NCBI GenBank assembly: GCA_961205875.1
Contig: OY540813.1
Location: 9,643,001-9,707,000, forward strand
Origin: Sialis fuliginosa
Taxonomy: Eukaryota > Arthropoda > Insecta > Megaloptera > Sialidae
Length of the DNA stretch: 64,000 nucleotides
Direction of reading: 5' to 3'
The translations under genes were made by a program, and so were the position numbers. Each line of letters begins with the position of its first letter. The stretch's first letter is position 1. Below, one piece after another: positions 49,520 through 61,769 of this stretch. The notes under the pieces were generated by a model. That model did no database searches. It was not told the origin of the DNA and worked only from the letters and a program-made list of their open reading frames with translations.

Positions 49520-50638
49520 AGGTATTTATTATAAACACAAATAAGTGGATAAAGTTTCAAATAATTTTTTTTAAATAGCTAAAAACTCATTTATAAATCA
49601 AATTTTACTTGTTGATAACCTATGGGCAACATGGTAGAGATTTATTTTTTAATTTTAGATTTTTTATGTACTAAAAAAATCTTTTTTTAATCTTACGTAT
49701 TAATTGTAAGTATAAATACCCTGAAAAGTTTAATTGTGATTATTAATTTCGACCACTCCTGCGATATACTATATAATGACGTCAAAAATCTTATACGAAT
49801 ACCAAATTGCTTATTCACGGATATAGTAAAAGATATACATATTTAAAATCAATGGAAGTTGTTAAGTAATGTAAAGAATGATCTCGAAAGAAAAATATGT
49901 ATGAGGAAAAGTAAGCAACAATTGAAACAGTTTCATTTTGTTAATATATATAGAAGATTGCTTCTGGCAACTGACACTTACTTAAGTATCACTTTTCTTT
50001 GATCACAGATAAAAATAGACCAAGAACTCCTTGCATAATCGATTACTCGTTAGCATTCGCTTTTTTTTAAATGTAACCATTTTCTTATCTGCCGTCTTCT
50101 ATATATCTTATTGTGTTAATTGACAGATTAACTATCTGCTGTAAAAATTTGCATTATTAATGGGTTTATGCAAATGACCGCACTCTCCGAGCTATAATAA
50201 TTATCAGTTTGTCTGGTAATGATTTATTTGAAATAGTCCAATGAACTGAAGCACGCAATATTCAGTCAATACAATTATTCTTACAAAGTGGACGTCGTGC
50301 CATTTAAATCAATTAAAATGCGACAATTGATTAAATGTTAATGTATATACATTTATACATACATATATCATAAAAAATACATATGAACATATTTGTCATT
50401 TTTAAATTTTATTTTTCTGTTCTAATTTTTAAGTATAATATTTTTTTGTGTATATTAAAATATTTTTGTCATAATTAGTTGTATATCTACCAGTATAAAC
50501 GCTTCCTGACTTATGTTTTTACTTTTATCAATATACATGAAATACAGTGTCCCTTTAATAAAATATAATTATCATGAAAAATTTGAAATTTTCGACGGAG
50601 GTACTGACCCCTGCATCAAGTATGAATTTAATTTTTTG
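49520..50638. other. Gene-free AT-rich stretch
   Basis: Nothing recognised. The 68-codon open stretch starting at 50513 begins with ATG only by chance and runs into the foldback element. Confidence 0.45.
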
Positions 50639-50644
50639 GCATCC

Positions 50645-50766
50645 CGAGTAAAAAAACAAACGGCCGTGCTATGGTCGTGGTGCATTCACTGCCATAGCAC
50701 GACCGCACCACGGTCATAGTACGGCCGCACCACAACCATAGCACGGCCGTTTGTTTTTTTTACTCG
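50645..50766. mobile_element. Compact GC-rich foldback element with 22-bp modules and 6-bp flanking repeat
   Basis: CGAGTAAAAAAACAAACGGC at the left pairs with the complement at the right for about 39 bp. The right arm is built of 2.7 tandem 22-bp modules starting CCATAGCACGACCGC, TCATAGTACGGCCGC and CCATAGCACGGCCGT. GCATCC flanks the element at 50639-50644 and 50767-50772, a 6-bp duplication. It is far more GC-rich than its surroundings. No known superfamily assigned, no coding capacity. Confidence 0.8.
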
Positions 50767-50774
50767 GCATCCTG

Positions 50775-52990
50775 TGAGTCTGTCGGTTTGTGAAAATTCT
50801 ACAACCAAAATGGCGGAACGCACAAGAATGAAATTTTGATGTACACCTTCTATCTTTGAAAAGCATCATTAAATTGAAAATAGGTTTTTTATAATTTTTT
50901 TTAAACGGTTTTAAAAAAAATATTGTAAATATAAATATCTTAAATATATGTTTTGTTTATTTTTTAATGTACTATATAAAAAAGTCTTGTGGTGGCCATA
51001 GCAGTTTATTATTATTTTTATAATCAACATTATAATGATTCTCGTAACATTAAAGAAAATTGAATAGTTATTTTTAGAGCAGCATCAGTTTAAAATGATA
51101 TTTCAGGTCTTTCAGGGTACCTTTTATGTATTTGCGGTTACAAATTTGCGAATCAACTGTATTTTATGTACTTGATGCATATCATCAGAACATTAAAATG
51201 AGAACAGTGATGCATAATATGTATGATATACTTACATGAAATTGATGCATGTAAATTTATGATTTACATATTTATTGCATCGTGATGTATTTGTAATGCA
51301 TTTTTCCAACGTCGTCACTGAAATAAGGCGAGATCAAATAAAAATTCAATAAATGTTTTAGTGCAGCAGTCTCCAACCTCCGGCCCTCGAAAGGTCTATA
51401 TCCGGCCCGTGGTTATATATAATTTCGATCTGATTTCAATTCTAGTGCATTTATTCTAAGTATACCAACTCGATTAATGCTCTGCTAGTGTTAAAATGCC
51501 GGATTATTTAAAAATAAACTTATTCAAAATAATTTATTACATTTTCCGTGTTATAACTATGCCTATCCTCTATCGACAATTTTATTCAAAATAATCAATT
51601 ATTGCAGTCTCGGGTTTAGTGATTTTAAAAATAATTTGGAATTATTTTTAAAATGCATTCTTTTACGTTTTTTAAGTTACAGCCTGAATTTATGTTTAGT
51701 AATTAATGTAGTCATGTTTTTTTATTGAATTTATTACTCTAATATTTTTTATTAATTTATAAATTCTTATAAATTTTATACTAATAACTCGATGTGTTTA
51801 TTTATTAATGTTTACTTTGTCAGATTCAAAGATTCAGAACTCGTCTTCGTTAGCGGTCAGCGGTTAGAGCAATGCTTGTTTGATCGGTGTTAAAGCCTGC
51901 TATGTAATTATGCATAACGTGGTTTTAAGTTTTTTATTCTTGTGTAACTCCACAACGCTATTAATAGTTAAGCGATATACTATGTATTTACTTCGATGTA
52001 TGTATGTACATTTAGTTTAAGTCAAGTTTAACAGGTATCATTATTAACTAGTTTCTATAAATATGAATATATTTATCACGTTTGTACTTTGAATTATTTC
52101 ATTAAGTTTTTGTTCTTTTACTAGACAATAAACGTTTGTATTTATATTTGATTTAATAACAAAAAAAACAAGGGTTGATTTCAATTAAAAAAAATCAAGA
52201 GGGCAATTTCGGGTAATTTCATTTTAAGATCCATCTTCTGTAGATGCAAGGTAATTTTTTTTTGTTGGCCTGAACGAATAGATTTTTCAAATATGTTATC
52301 TTACGAAATTGTTTTCTTCCTTTATAAAAGATGAAAAATAAAAAATTATATGAACTGATAAATGACTTCCTATTTTTCTTGAAAATTGAAATAAAAACAA
52401 TTTCATTGTGGTATTTCAGCTATCATTCTTCATAATTTATATCAAATTAATTGTTAATATTAGACAACAACTGTATACCTTCAAAACATTTCATATAATT
52501 GATTTGATATCAATATAAAATAAATGTATATTTAATATCTCTTACATTTACAAATTATCTAGTCAAATATTTTTCGAATACCATAATATCATTACCAATA
52601 CACGTTTATATCTTTACAAAAAATAAAACATATACTTTAATGCTAACACATTTCTCAATCAATGCCTTCTGAATAGCTACCAGTTTTAGGATATATTTAT
52701 CATTGTCATAACATTAAAAACCACGCATGTTTCATTAAAAATGACTCTAACAACGAAATGATATGTAATTATAATAAAAAATATCACAGACAATTCTATG
52801 ATGGGACGTTAGTCACAAGAAAAGATTAATAACACATGCATATTAGTGTTTATATAACCTTTAAGGTTGGCACTACAACAAAATTAAGGTAATTATATAT
52901 CGAGTTTTGCGGTGTTTGAGAAATCATAAATAAAAGTACACGTTTTCTTAATTCTATCTTAAGGCGTCGATTATTTTCTAATATGATTTG
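50775..52990. other. Gene-free stretch with an hAT-like end
   Basis: Near 51365-51415 CAGCAGTCTCCAACCTCCGG and TCCGGCCCGTGG resemble an hAT terminus; the other end was not found. Near 51840-51890 a slightly GC-richer patch has no clear identity. Confidence 0.4.
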
Positions 52991-52996
52991 TATTAA

Positions 52997-53535
52997 ACAG
53001 GGTGTCCCACGCGAAGGTGTTGAAACTTATCACTTGTCATTTTGAAATGGATGCAGTTATTGAAAAAACAAAAACAGCGTTGAAAAGAAGAAAGGCTGCA
53101 ATTTTTAATGGATATAAATAAAATTTAATAAAATATTTGAGCATGAATTTATTTTATTGATGAAAAATATACTAAAATTATCGATAATTTTGAATAACAC
53201 AAAAAATGATTTCAATGCAGATTTATTGCCCAGAAAATAGAGTGACGTAACAACCTTACCGACGTTATAACCATTTTAGTGTGGTTTCACTCTTAACTTT
53301 ATGTTTTCCGTATTTAATACGAAACCCCTTACAAGAACTGCCATACATTTTTCCTCTCGAAAAGAAGCACTTTTCGAGAGTAATAGTTAATTCTTCATTT
53401 TGACGTGCACGTTTTTGCTTCTACCATAACCCGAATAAGATTGCAAACTTTCCTCTTTTCAACGCATTTTTTTTTTCAATATAACATTTGAAAATGACAG
53501 CTGATTAGTTTCAGCACCTTTCAGTATAATATATA
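52997..53535. mobile_element. MITE with ~90-bp terminal inverted repeats and an internal hairpin
   Basis: The left arm (after CAGGGTGTCCCACGCGAAGG) includes CATTTTGAAATGGATG and GCGTTGAAAAGAAGAAAGGC. The complement of the right end has CATTTTCAAATG and GCGTTGAAAAGAGGAAAG in the same order. The interior has a perfect hairpin, CTCTCGAAAAG-AAGCA-CTTTTCGAGAG, at 53354-53380. The outermost bases of the right end differ, so one end may be damaged. No target duplication found. Confidence 0.65.
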
Positions 53536-53539
53536 ATGT

Positions 53540-54195
53540 ATTGCTAATTTTTGTACAAAAAAATATTTTTTTTTTATAAACGTTAAAACTCAAAATAATA
53601 TGTTAGCTGTTATCGTAGAATAAAATAAAAATGACAGCGAATTGTCAAAAAAATTTTGTATGAAATAAATATGTTTATTTACACGGTTTTTTTGTTGATC
53701 GTTAAAAAGATAATTATAATAATTCAATAAATTAATTTATGTATTTTTCTCGTTTTCTTGACATGATTGAACAAAATTTTATGCGAAAATGAATTAAGAC
53801 AAATTTAAACATACTTAATAAGATTATTCGAATATTATAGAATGAATTATGTATTGAGTATAAAAAATGTTATTAACTAAACTAATGTTTTTAACTTTAT
53901 TTTGAGATAGTTATAAATGTTCACATATAAATGAGTTAGTTTTTATTACCTACGAAAGTAGGAAAAAAAGTCATTTATTCTTTTGATGTTGGCGTTAAAG
54001 CGGCGTTCGTAATTTTAAAACATATCCTAGAGCTAAAATTATGTCTGTTGGCAGTTCATAATCATCATATTTTACTAATAGAATTTAAAATTAATTCGTT
54101 TTTGAAGAATAAAAAAAACTGTTTTCTGTGGAATTCAAAGAAATAGAATTTATTTAAAAAAATTAAGTTTATCAGATCTACCGCATAGTAAAACG
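53540..54195. other. Gene-free AT-rich stretch
   Basis: Nothing recognised. Confidence 0.5.
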
Positions 54196-54214
54196 AATTC
54201 ACGTTATCGAAACA

Positions 54215-54870
54215 TTTAGAAAACTAGGAACCCTTAGGGCCGATCCACACTATCGTGTCGGTCCCGGCCCGGTCTCGCTCCAGTTAAATATTCAGTATAG
54301 TAAATACTGTATTGAAGTGTGACTGGAGCGAGATCGGAACGATACCTATAGTGTGGATGCTTTCATTGTTTCATTGTTTATTGTTTATTTATACTAGACC
54401 GGACCGGGACTGGCACGATAGTCTGGATCGGTCCTTATAGTTTTGCTCTGTCCGTCTGTTCATCTGTCTGTAAAAATGTTATACTTATTAAGATGAAATT
54501 TGGTATACGGACGTAGATTGATGATCCAAAAACAAAAATGATGGGATTTTTGAAAAAAAAAACAATTTTTTTGGAACCTTTCCAATAGACTGAAAAGTAT
54601 ATTATAATAATAATTTTTTTTCACTTATCCTAAAATGCAACAAAAAATGTTAAATTAACCCTTCAGTCACGATTTATTTGCTTTTCAATATCGTTTTCAG
54701 AGCGCCCTCTCCCTTTCTAATTTTTAAACTATCGACGCAAAAAATATAAAAAAGCTTAATTAATTAGTATTTTCAATGAAAATTATAACGAACACTGTAG
54801 TAAGAATAGTTTATGAAAATTTTGAAAGATCATGTGCGTGCCCAACACGCACTTGCCCGTTTTATTTTTA
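54215..54870 (-). repeat. Dispersed repeat, family D, reversed copy split by a MITE
   Basis: From the left: ACTAGGAACCCTTA, a 198-bp insertion, then TTATAGTTTTGCTCTGTCCG, GAAATTTGGTATACGGACGT, CTTCAGTCACGATTTATTTG and the far end GTGCGTGCCCAACACGCACT-TGCCCGTTTTAT. Matches the complement of the 23.1-kb copy at both ends. Confidence 0.75.
54237..54434. mobile_element. PIF/Harbinger-like MITE, 198 bp, nested, TTA target duplication
   Basis: GGGCCGATCCACACTATCGT at the left and ACGATAGTCTGGATCGGTCC at the right are inverted repeats with few mismatches, and pairing continues into CCCGG/CCGGG blocks. TTA flanks it at 54234-54236 and 54435-54437. Removing element plus one TTA restores the uninterrupted family-D line AACCCTTATAGTTTTGC. 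A 3-bp TTA duplication is typical of PIF/Harbinger. An inner repeat (complement of CTCGCTCCAG near 54280, at 54322) suggests an internal foldback. Confidence 0.85.
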
Positions 54871-54874
54871 TTTT

Positions 54875-57800
54875 ATTTTTCACTAACGTTCAGATACGGT
54901 CTTAGCAAGTCAGATGCTCCACCGCCTCTCATAGCCTGGTGCCTTAGATAGTCGCCAAGCTGGTACTGCAATCTTTCAAAATGTCGATGTTCGACTACAA
55001 TCTATCAAGTCAACAAAAAGATCTTGATGATAATAAATTGATAGATAAAAGGTTTATTGTTTAAAAAAAAATTACGCAACTGTTTCAACACATTTTCGCC
55101 TTCATCAAAACCGACAAGTCACAACAATGATCCGAATGAGCGATAGTGGCTTTTGTTTCAATTACAAGATCTCCAACAATTGTTCAATATTAGCAACCGA
55201 CAGAACGGGCTTGGATCTCGTAACCTGAACCGTCAAGGAGTGAAATTTTAAAAAATGATCGATGAGACAGCTTCATGCTAAAGGTCATGTCGTTACATAA
55301 TATCGTGGAATATGTATGTGCGTGTGTGTGTCTGTCTGTATGGTAGCACAACATGGGAGTCTATAGTTAATTTGATTTTGCATAATAAAGCTAATTTTCA
55401 CAAACATAACTAATTATATTCCGACTATGTATTGTAAAAGAAAATTTTATTTTGAGAGGGTTGTAATTTTCTATTTTTGACACCTGTCTACTTTATCATG
55501 GTATTTTTTGAAAAACAAATTATTCTATATTTCGTTTGTAAAACAAATGTAGAAGATTCGGTAATTTAAAAGTTTTCAATAAAGTTTTAATTTTCTCGTC
55601 TAAATATTTTGCAGTCAATTATTTTTATTAAGTCCGTATGTTTATAATAATTTCATTCTATTTTGACAATAAACTTATCAATTACTCCCAATAAAATGAA
55701 AAACGCTGTTATGTTCTCTATGGATAATTTTAAACTATCTTGCTAAAATCAAAAAACAACTGTCTAACACAATTTGAATGCCTTGTAAAATATTTTATAA
55801 TACTAACAAAAATTAATAAACAATAATAAAATTTTGAAATGGTAGTAATTTTTTATATAAATATGCAAAAATAATAAATTAAAAAATAATGATTATAACT
55901 CAAACACATTTTCAATATAGCGCCAATGAGTGTTCCCATAGACAGCGTGTCTGGTGAACATTATTGTCTGTTACTCATTGATAATTTAATAACACGACCG
56001 CGGTATTTTTATTCGAAACCATTCATCAAAGAACACACACTGATTGGCCTAAAGGACGTGAAAGGTATAATGGACGTAATAATTGTTTTGCTGTACAAAA
56101 TGAATAATTAAAAATTAAAAATTTCATTATAGCCTGTCAGCGATATACTGTACTAATATATTTAGAAATTTATATTTTCAACACGTTTAGATGTTTTTCT
56201 TATTGATTCTGTATTTTTCATGATCATCTTTTTTGTGAAATTATAGTTTTTCGTTTTACTGATTTTCAATTTTTCTGCGAAAAAGATGCATACATTGATA
56301 AAAAATTCTGTGTAAAAGTATAATGCATATTTTTTCATAGATATTATTATTATTAATTTTACGAATGTTAAAAAATAATATTAATAATAATGTAACAAAG
56401 TACACACTGTGTATTAAAAGTTTACAATTTGCTGCAAGTTATTTAAATAAACTATTAAATTTTATGTTTTATTAAACGATATTGACAAAAAATTGTTTAA
56501 ATTAACCAACACAGATGGTTTTAAGAATTAAAAGTTGTGTCCATTAACTCACTTACTTATGTTAACTGTGAATAATATTACTTTCCTCTGATGTTTATTT
56601 AATTATAGGTTAGATAATCTTGATTGTATGACTTATCAAACGCTAATGATCACACCTGCAAATTACCATCAGAAAAATGAATATGTAATAAAGGCAAACA
56701 TACAATCGTATTTGTACATAAAATATGGCTCTGTTTTGTATGTATTACATACAATATATGATCCTTCATATATTTGTAAGAGAACATAATTCCTAAACAG
56801 TATCTTCACAAGGACAATAAGGGTATTTTATTTCCATTATTTATTAGTTCCAACGTTAAATATTATAACTTTGATGCGCTACTGAAAGAAACTAATTTAA
56901 GTATAACTTTGAAACCAACGGAGGTTTCTTCATGCATCATTAACTACAGCTTCCGGTGAAGATTATGTGCAAACAATTCACCACAGGCCATAAGTTTCAC
57001 ATCTTATTGTTTCGACATAGAACAAGAGACTGATCGCCTTTGGTCACCGAGTGACATCGATAAATTGTTTTGTTGAAAAATGCACTTAATCTGTCAAAGT
57101 GATAAATTTGCACGCAAGTGTTATAAAAGCATCGCGTAGTTTTTTTTATAAACAAATCAATAACGTCCATTAGTATAGGTATTGTTTATTGGTTAAAGTA
57201 AACAAATTACATTTGCAAAATGAATACATACATATTTGGTACAGATAAATAAACATAATTTTTCTTTTTTTCCATATTGATATCAAATTATGTCAGTTAA
57301 ATTTATATCACCCTCCATCAGACATGGTTTACATATGGGCGAAGATTGTGCCCCGGGGCTACCAGGGCAGGTGAAATTCATCAGGTCCTAATGCCCAAGG
57401 AGTCGCACACTACTATTTTATCTTCTTATACTATCATTCTACAATACATGCGTTTTTATTTAAATTATTTGCATAAGAACTTTTTTGTATAAAATAATAT
57501 ACTCATGTTATTTAAATTATAATATTTGTGTAAGAAAGTAAACAAACTCTTAACCTTGCTTAGAGTATTTATCAATACAAAATTAAACATCTAATTATAA
57601 ATTTGCAAATATTTTCAGTAAATTTTACTTTCTATACAAATAAAATTTAAATATTTTTCAATGTTTACAAGTTTAAAAAAACATTTTCGTATCAATATTA
57701 ATAAAATAAAACTTAAAAGAACCTAATAAATATAATCTTGTAGGTATGCATGTTGAAATTTCGTAGTATTTCATTATTGATATTGTACTCTAGCCAAGAT

Positions 57801-58185
57801 CCATGTTACTGTCACTTACAGCAGACAAATAATGTATGCTACAAGTATCTACGAGTATATGTGGTACCCGCATTCCGTGTGATAAAAAAACTATGCGTCT
57901 ATCATACGTCAATAACTGTGTAGTTGACGCCCATCGGATTCAGTTCGACCTTTCAACCGGGAAGAAGCATAGACGTAAAATCGGTCTATAAAATAAGGCT
58001 GTACAAAATTATTTATAGATTTTTCAATGTTCTTAAATATCTTATATCATATAAGTATTTCTAACGATCTACAAGATTATTTTAAAGATAATGATAATAA
58101 ATTGATAAACAGTGCTATGACGCATTGAATTGGCAAAATAAGTTTTAGCATTGAAGAAAAACTAATATATGAAAAACCATTATTA
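54875..58185. other. Gene-free stretch
   Basis: Patches of normal complexity at 54895-55020, 56905-57120 and 57310-57400 (GCCCCGGGGCTACCAGGGCA) could hide small exons, but I found no frame with splice sites or a known domain. The 61-codon open stretch at 55926-56111 has an ATG and no recognisable domain. Confidence 0.4.
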
Positions 58186-58189
58186 AAAG

Positions 58190-58250
58190 TAGGGTCGAGC
58201 GGGGTAAATATGAAACACCGAAAAAATGGGGTAAAAGTGAAACAAGCTTG
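58190..58250. repeat. Repeat fragment, GGGGTAAAAGTGAAACA type
   Basis: AGGGTCGAGCGGGGTAAATA then ACCGAAAAAATGGGGTAAAA: a short phrase repeated (GGGGTAAAtatGAAACA, GGGGTAAAAGTGAAACA). I have seen similar ends on small insect repeats; only one end is visible. Confidence 0.4.
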
Positions 58251-58254
58251 TAAC

Positions 58255-59500
58255 TAAATAACTAGTTAGTAATTGTATGCTATCACATCATGGAAACAAA
58301 ACACGACTTGATAAAGATATTTTTAGACTTTTGATGTTTTATCTTACATTTTCATAAAATATTAATAGCTATACGAGACTGCACAGAAAAATTATCTAAC
58401 TATTGGTAAAAAACCGCATTGAAATCGGTTCAGTAATTCCCGAGTCTATAAGCCTCATACAAACAAATATTACATTTAATTAATACAATCGATAAATATA
58501 TTTGAATTAACCAACCCTGATTAAATATTAGAAGATTCGCAATTCACCTGTTGTGTTAGCTAAGTAACATTGGATGTTTTCACACATTGTACGTACGCAG
58601 TACTCAAGTGTATATAAATTAGTTAGGTACTCGTCTGTAAATTCTTGTATAGTGTTCCAAAGCAACAAGTACTGGTAACTTACTAGCTTGTTAATAAAAT
58701 TTAAAACATGTTCGTTTTTTTTATTGAATGCTTGTCTAATAAACTGTAGATCTCGGAAATTATAAAAACGTAATCGTTAACATCGGCACTAACCATATGT
58801 AACAAAATATTATATTTATATGTATGTATACCTATATATTTGTTTCAAACATATTTATTGTTTCTTATTTTGGACAAGTTTATGTTGTCTTTTTTTAATG
58901 AAAAAAAGCAATATTAGTTTTAAAAATCTATCCATTTTTGTAAACCAGAAAGTATATAAAATCATTATTGCCTTGACATTCCAAAACCATAATCTGGTCA
59001 TCATAAATGTAGGTGGAATGTCTATTGTAAAGTTGTAAAAATGAAAAATGATTTTTTAAATATTTTCTTGGTTGCAAAATTATATTATATTTAGGTATCA
59101 TATACTCGCCGCAGGTCGAACATAACTGCTTTAAAGATATATTTATAATATGTATCATACATAATGTGAATTATATCAAACAAAATATGCAGGTCAAAGG
59201 AACACTTTTTATAAACATTACTCATCGAATAACAGATGTGTGTATCGACAAGCAAATAAAACATTTATTAAATTACTTCACCTGTAAAAAGCTGTTTATA
59301 AAAACATTTGTTTTTTTTACACACGAAGAGTATATAACAAATCTAATCAGTATGAAAGCCGTCGTGAAACAGTTTTAGATGTCTCGTTTCTTTCAAATAT
59401 AAATACAATTGTAAATACTGCTGGAAATATTTGATAAGGAATCGATTAGTTAGCTACGAGTTTTTAGTTAAAATATCTAACAAAAAAGTACATCTCTATA
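58255..59500. other. Gene-free AT-rich stretch
   Basis: Several 70-76-codon open stretches (58820-59378) overlap on both strands in AT-rich sequence and have no domains. No gene called. Confidence 0.45.
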
Positions 59501-59505
59501 TCAGA

Positions 59506-59712
59506 TTACTCTGTGAAAGTACTTGCAGTACAAGTACCAAGTATTAAATAAAAGTACTTTAAGTATGAAGTCATGTTTGCTATTTTCAAATGTACTTTAA
59601 GTACTATACTTGTTAGAATCAAGTATTATGAAAAAGTACTTGAAGTATTAAGTATTTAAAACTATATATAAATGTAAAGTATTAATTAAGTGATTTTTCA
59701 AGTAAGTATTGA
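59506..59712. repeat. Dense cluster of AAGTACTT / AAGTATT motifs
   Basis: More than ten copies of AAGTACTT or close forms (AAGTATT, AGTACTTTAAGTA) in about 200 bp, on both strands because the motif is palindromic. This resembles the subterminal repeats that some hAT transposases bind, but no terminal repeats were identified. Confidence 0.6.
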
Positions 59713-59714
59713 CA

Positions 59715-61225
59715 GCTTTGTCTCTTGTAGTATTTTTTTATATCAACATTGAAATTTGAAATAAATGCTGGAAAATATATGAACCAAAGACATAAATTAA
59801 ATTACAAATATAACAGGAACTACCTATTTTTTCTACTACTTTGGTATCTTAACAATGACAAAATTTTTGCTCGAAATAAAAACAATTTGAGAACAAAGAA
59901 TTGTAAAAATCCAGTATATTAAATTAAATTTCAAGTCATTCAATTTAACCTGTTTTTATATTTGTTTCGTTGAAATATCTCATTACACAAGTTGTTCAAC
60001 TGTTGTATAAAAAAGAAAATAAACTTTGAAACAAAAAATTTAGTATTAAACATTAATGACGTGAATTGATCTTTTGCTTTAATTTTCTATACTTAAGTCG
60101 TTAACACAAACGTGGAAGAATTTTATGACTTAAGAGTAATCTTTACAACTTAATCTCTTGATTTATTTGAGTTTTTTATCCCAGAAGTTAAATAGTACTA
60201 TAATATTATTCTTTTTGAGAGAAACTAATACCAATGAACCAGATTTTTCTCTCTAGTCTAGTGTAATGTATTGGTTGGATTTAGAGCATTAGTTAGTATT
60301 AAGAAATGTGTACTTTAGATTCTTATTTGATTACTACACCTAATAAAACTTTTTTGAATTAATCATCAATTAGATCGGATTATCGAGACCTTACTAAACC
60401 TATTCAGATTTTATTTTCACATACGCTTCATGTACAATACAACAGATATGTTTACGACACATTGATCATAATCTAAAATATCCTAACTTTAATTGAAACA
60501 CGATTTTAAACAATAAATAACACATGTCCACAAAGTAATGAGTTTCTTATCTGATTCTCGTATGGTTAAAGAAAGGATAACGTACGGTCACCTTCTAAAC
60601 ACGTCTAAACCAAGATTAATTTTTGATTGAACCGTTAGACTGTTACTGTATTTTAAATATTATCATTGTTACGAAACGAACACATATACTAAAGTTTTGA
60701 GTATGTGAAGCATGCCAAATATTTTTTTTATTGATTTTGGTTGTAATGTTTATAGTATATAGTATGTGTTTTAGAGATCATAGTTATATCGTAATTATTT
60801 TTTAAAGAAAAGATTTTGGTGACAAAACTATTATCTAATATGATTTGTAATAAACTGAGCCAAACGTTTAATATTAGATTGGTGTATATACAGAAGGAGA
60901 TATTAAAATCCAGAGTTTTAAACAAACATACTTTTATTTACCTATACAAAAACATTTTTGCCAACCAGTGACGTATTTATAAATTTCACGACCCTAGCTA
61001 AGTACGATTTGACGCCCCCGAGATAATAAAAAACTATTTTTTGAAAAAAACATATTTTCGACTGTTTCAATCAATGATAAAAAGACGAAACTTGCCGCTC
61101 CCTACAAATACTGCTCTAGACAATGGCTTTTTTCGTCTTAAATATTTAAATACATCTCTTAAGTAAAAGGAAGCAAATTTACCACATAAGCTGCTCTATT
61201 ATTAGAATATATCATATTAATGAGG
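59715..61225. other. Gene-free AT-rich stretch
   Basis: Near 60965 ACCAGTGACGTATTTATAAA and then TTTGACGCCCCCGAG look like an hAT-type end fragment related to 17030-17045. Nothing else seen. Confidence 0.45.
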
Positions 61226-61228
61226 AAA

Positions 61229-61767
61229 TAAGGTTCTGGCACCAGTTATGGCCGCTATAAGAGCAAGGTTTACTGTTTTTGTGATTGACGAGCTTCTTTT
61301 TTGTAATTTTCATGAGCTCATGTTACTAATAAAAAAATTAACTCTTTATTTTGTTTTTTAAATTATAGCCTTTTATTTTGTTTATGTTTTTCCTCCAGTA
61401 ATGGATAAAGTTAAACCAGTAATGAGCACGCAGTGATGGACACTTGCTAATGATTACAAAATGATAAGTACTACGACACAAAAAATATAAAAGAAAGAAT
61501 CGTCATGTTTGAAACACTGTTAAGTAGTTACTATGATTATATAATAATAATTAATAAATAAATTACACTAATAATTAGTTTAAATATCTACCATTTTGAC
61601 ACCTATTGGTCGATTGTCATCAAATCACGCTGTAAGACAGTTAATGTATATAGATTAATATTTAGAAATGGTAGTAATCAAATATCAACAAATATTTCTA
61701 ATTCAGTACATTTAATTTAAAAATATCCAATACTGGGGTCATATCCAAGACTGGTGCTAGTATCTTA
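61229..61767 (+). mobile_element. TA-flanked MITE, family C, copy 5
   Basis: TAAGGTTCTGGCACCAGTTA at the left and AGACTGGTGCTAGTATCTTA at the right form terminal inverted repeats with TA at both edges. 539 bp, full-looking. The middle includes TTTTTCCTCCAGTAATGG, shared with copy 1. Confidence 0.88.
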
Positions 61768-61769
61768 TA

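Noticed and set aside
58820-59378. Cluster of three 70-76-codon open stretches on both strands
   Set aside because: They overlap each other, are AT-driven and show no domain, signal peptide or codon pattern.
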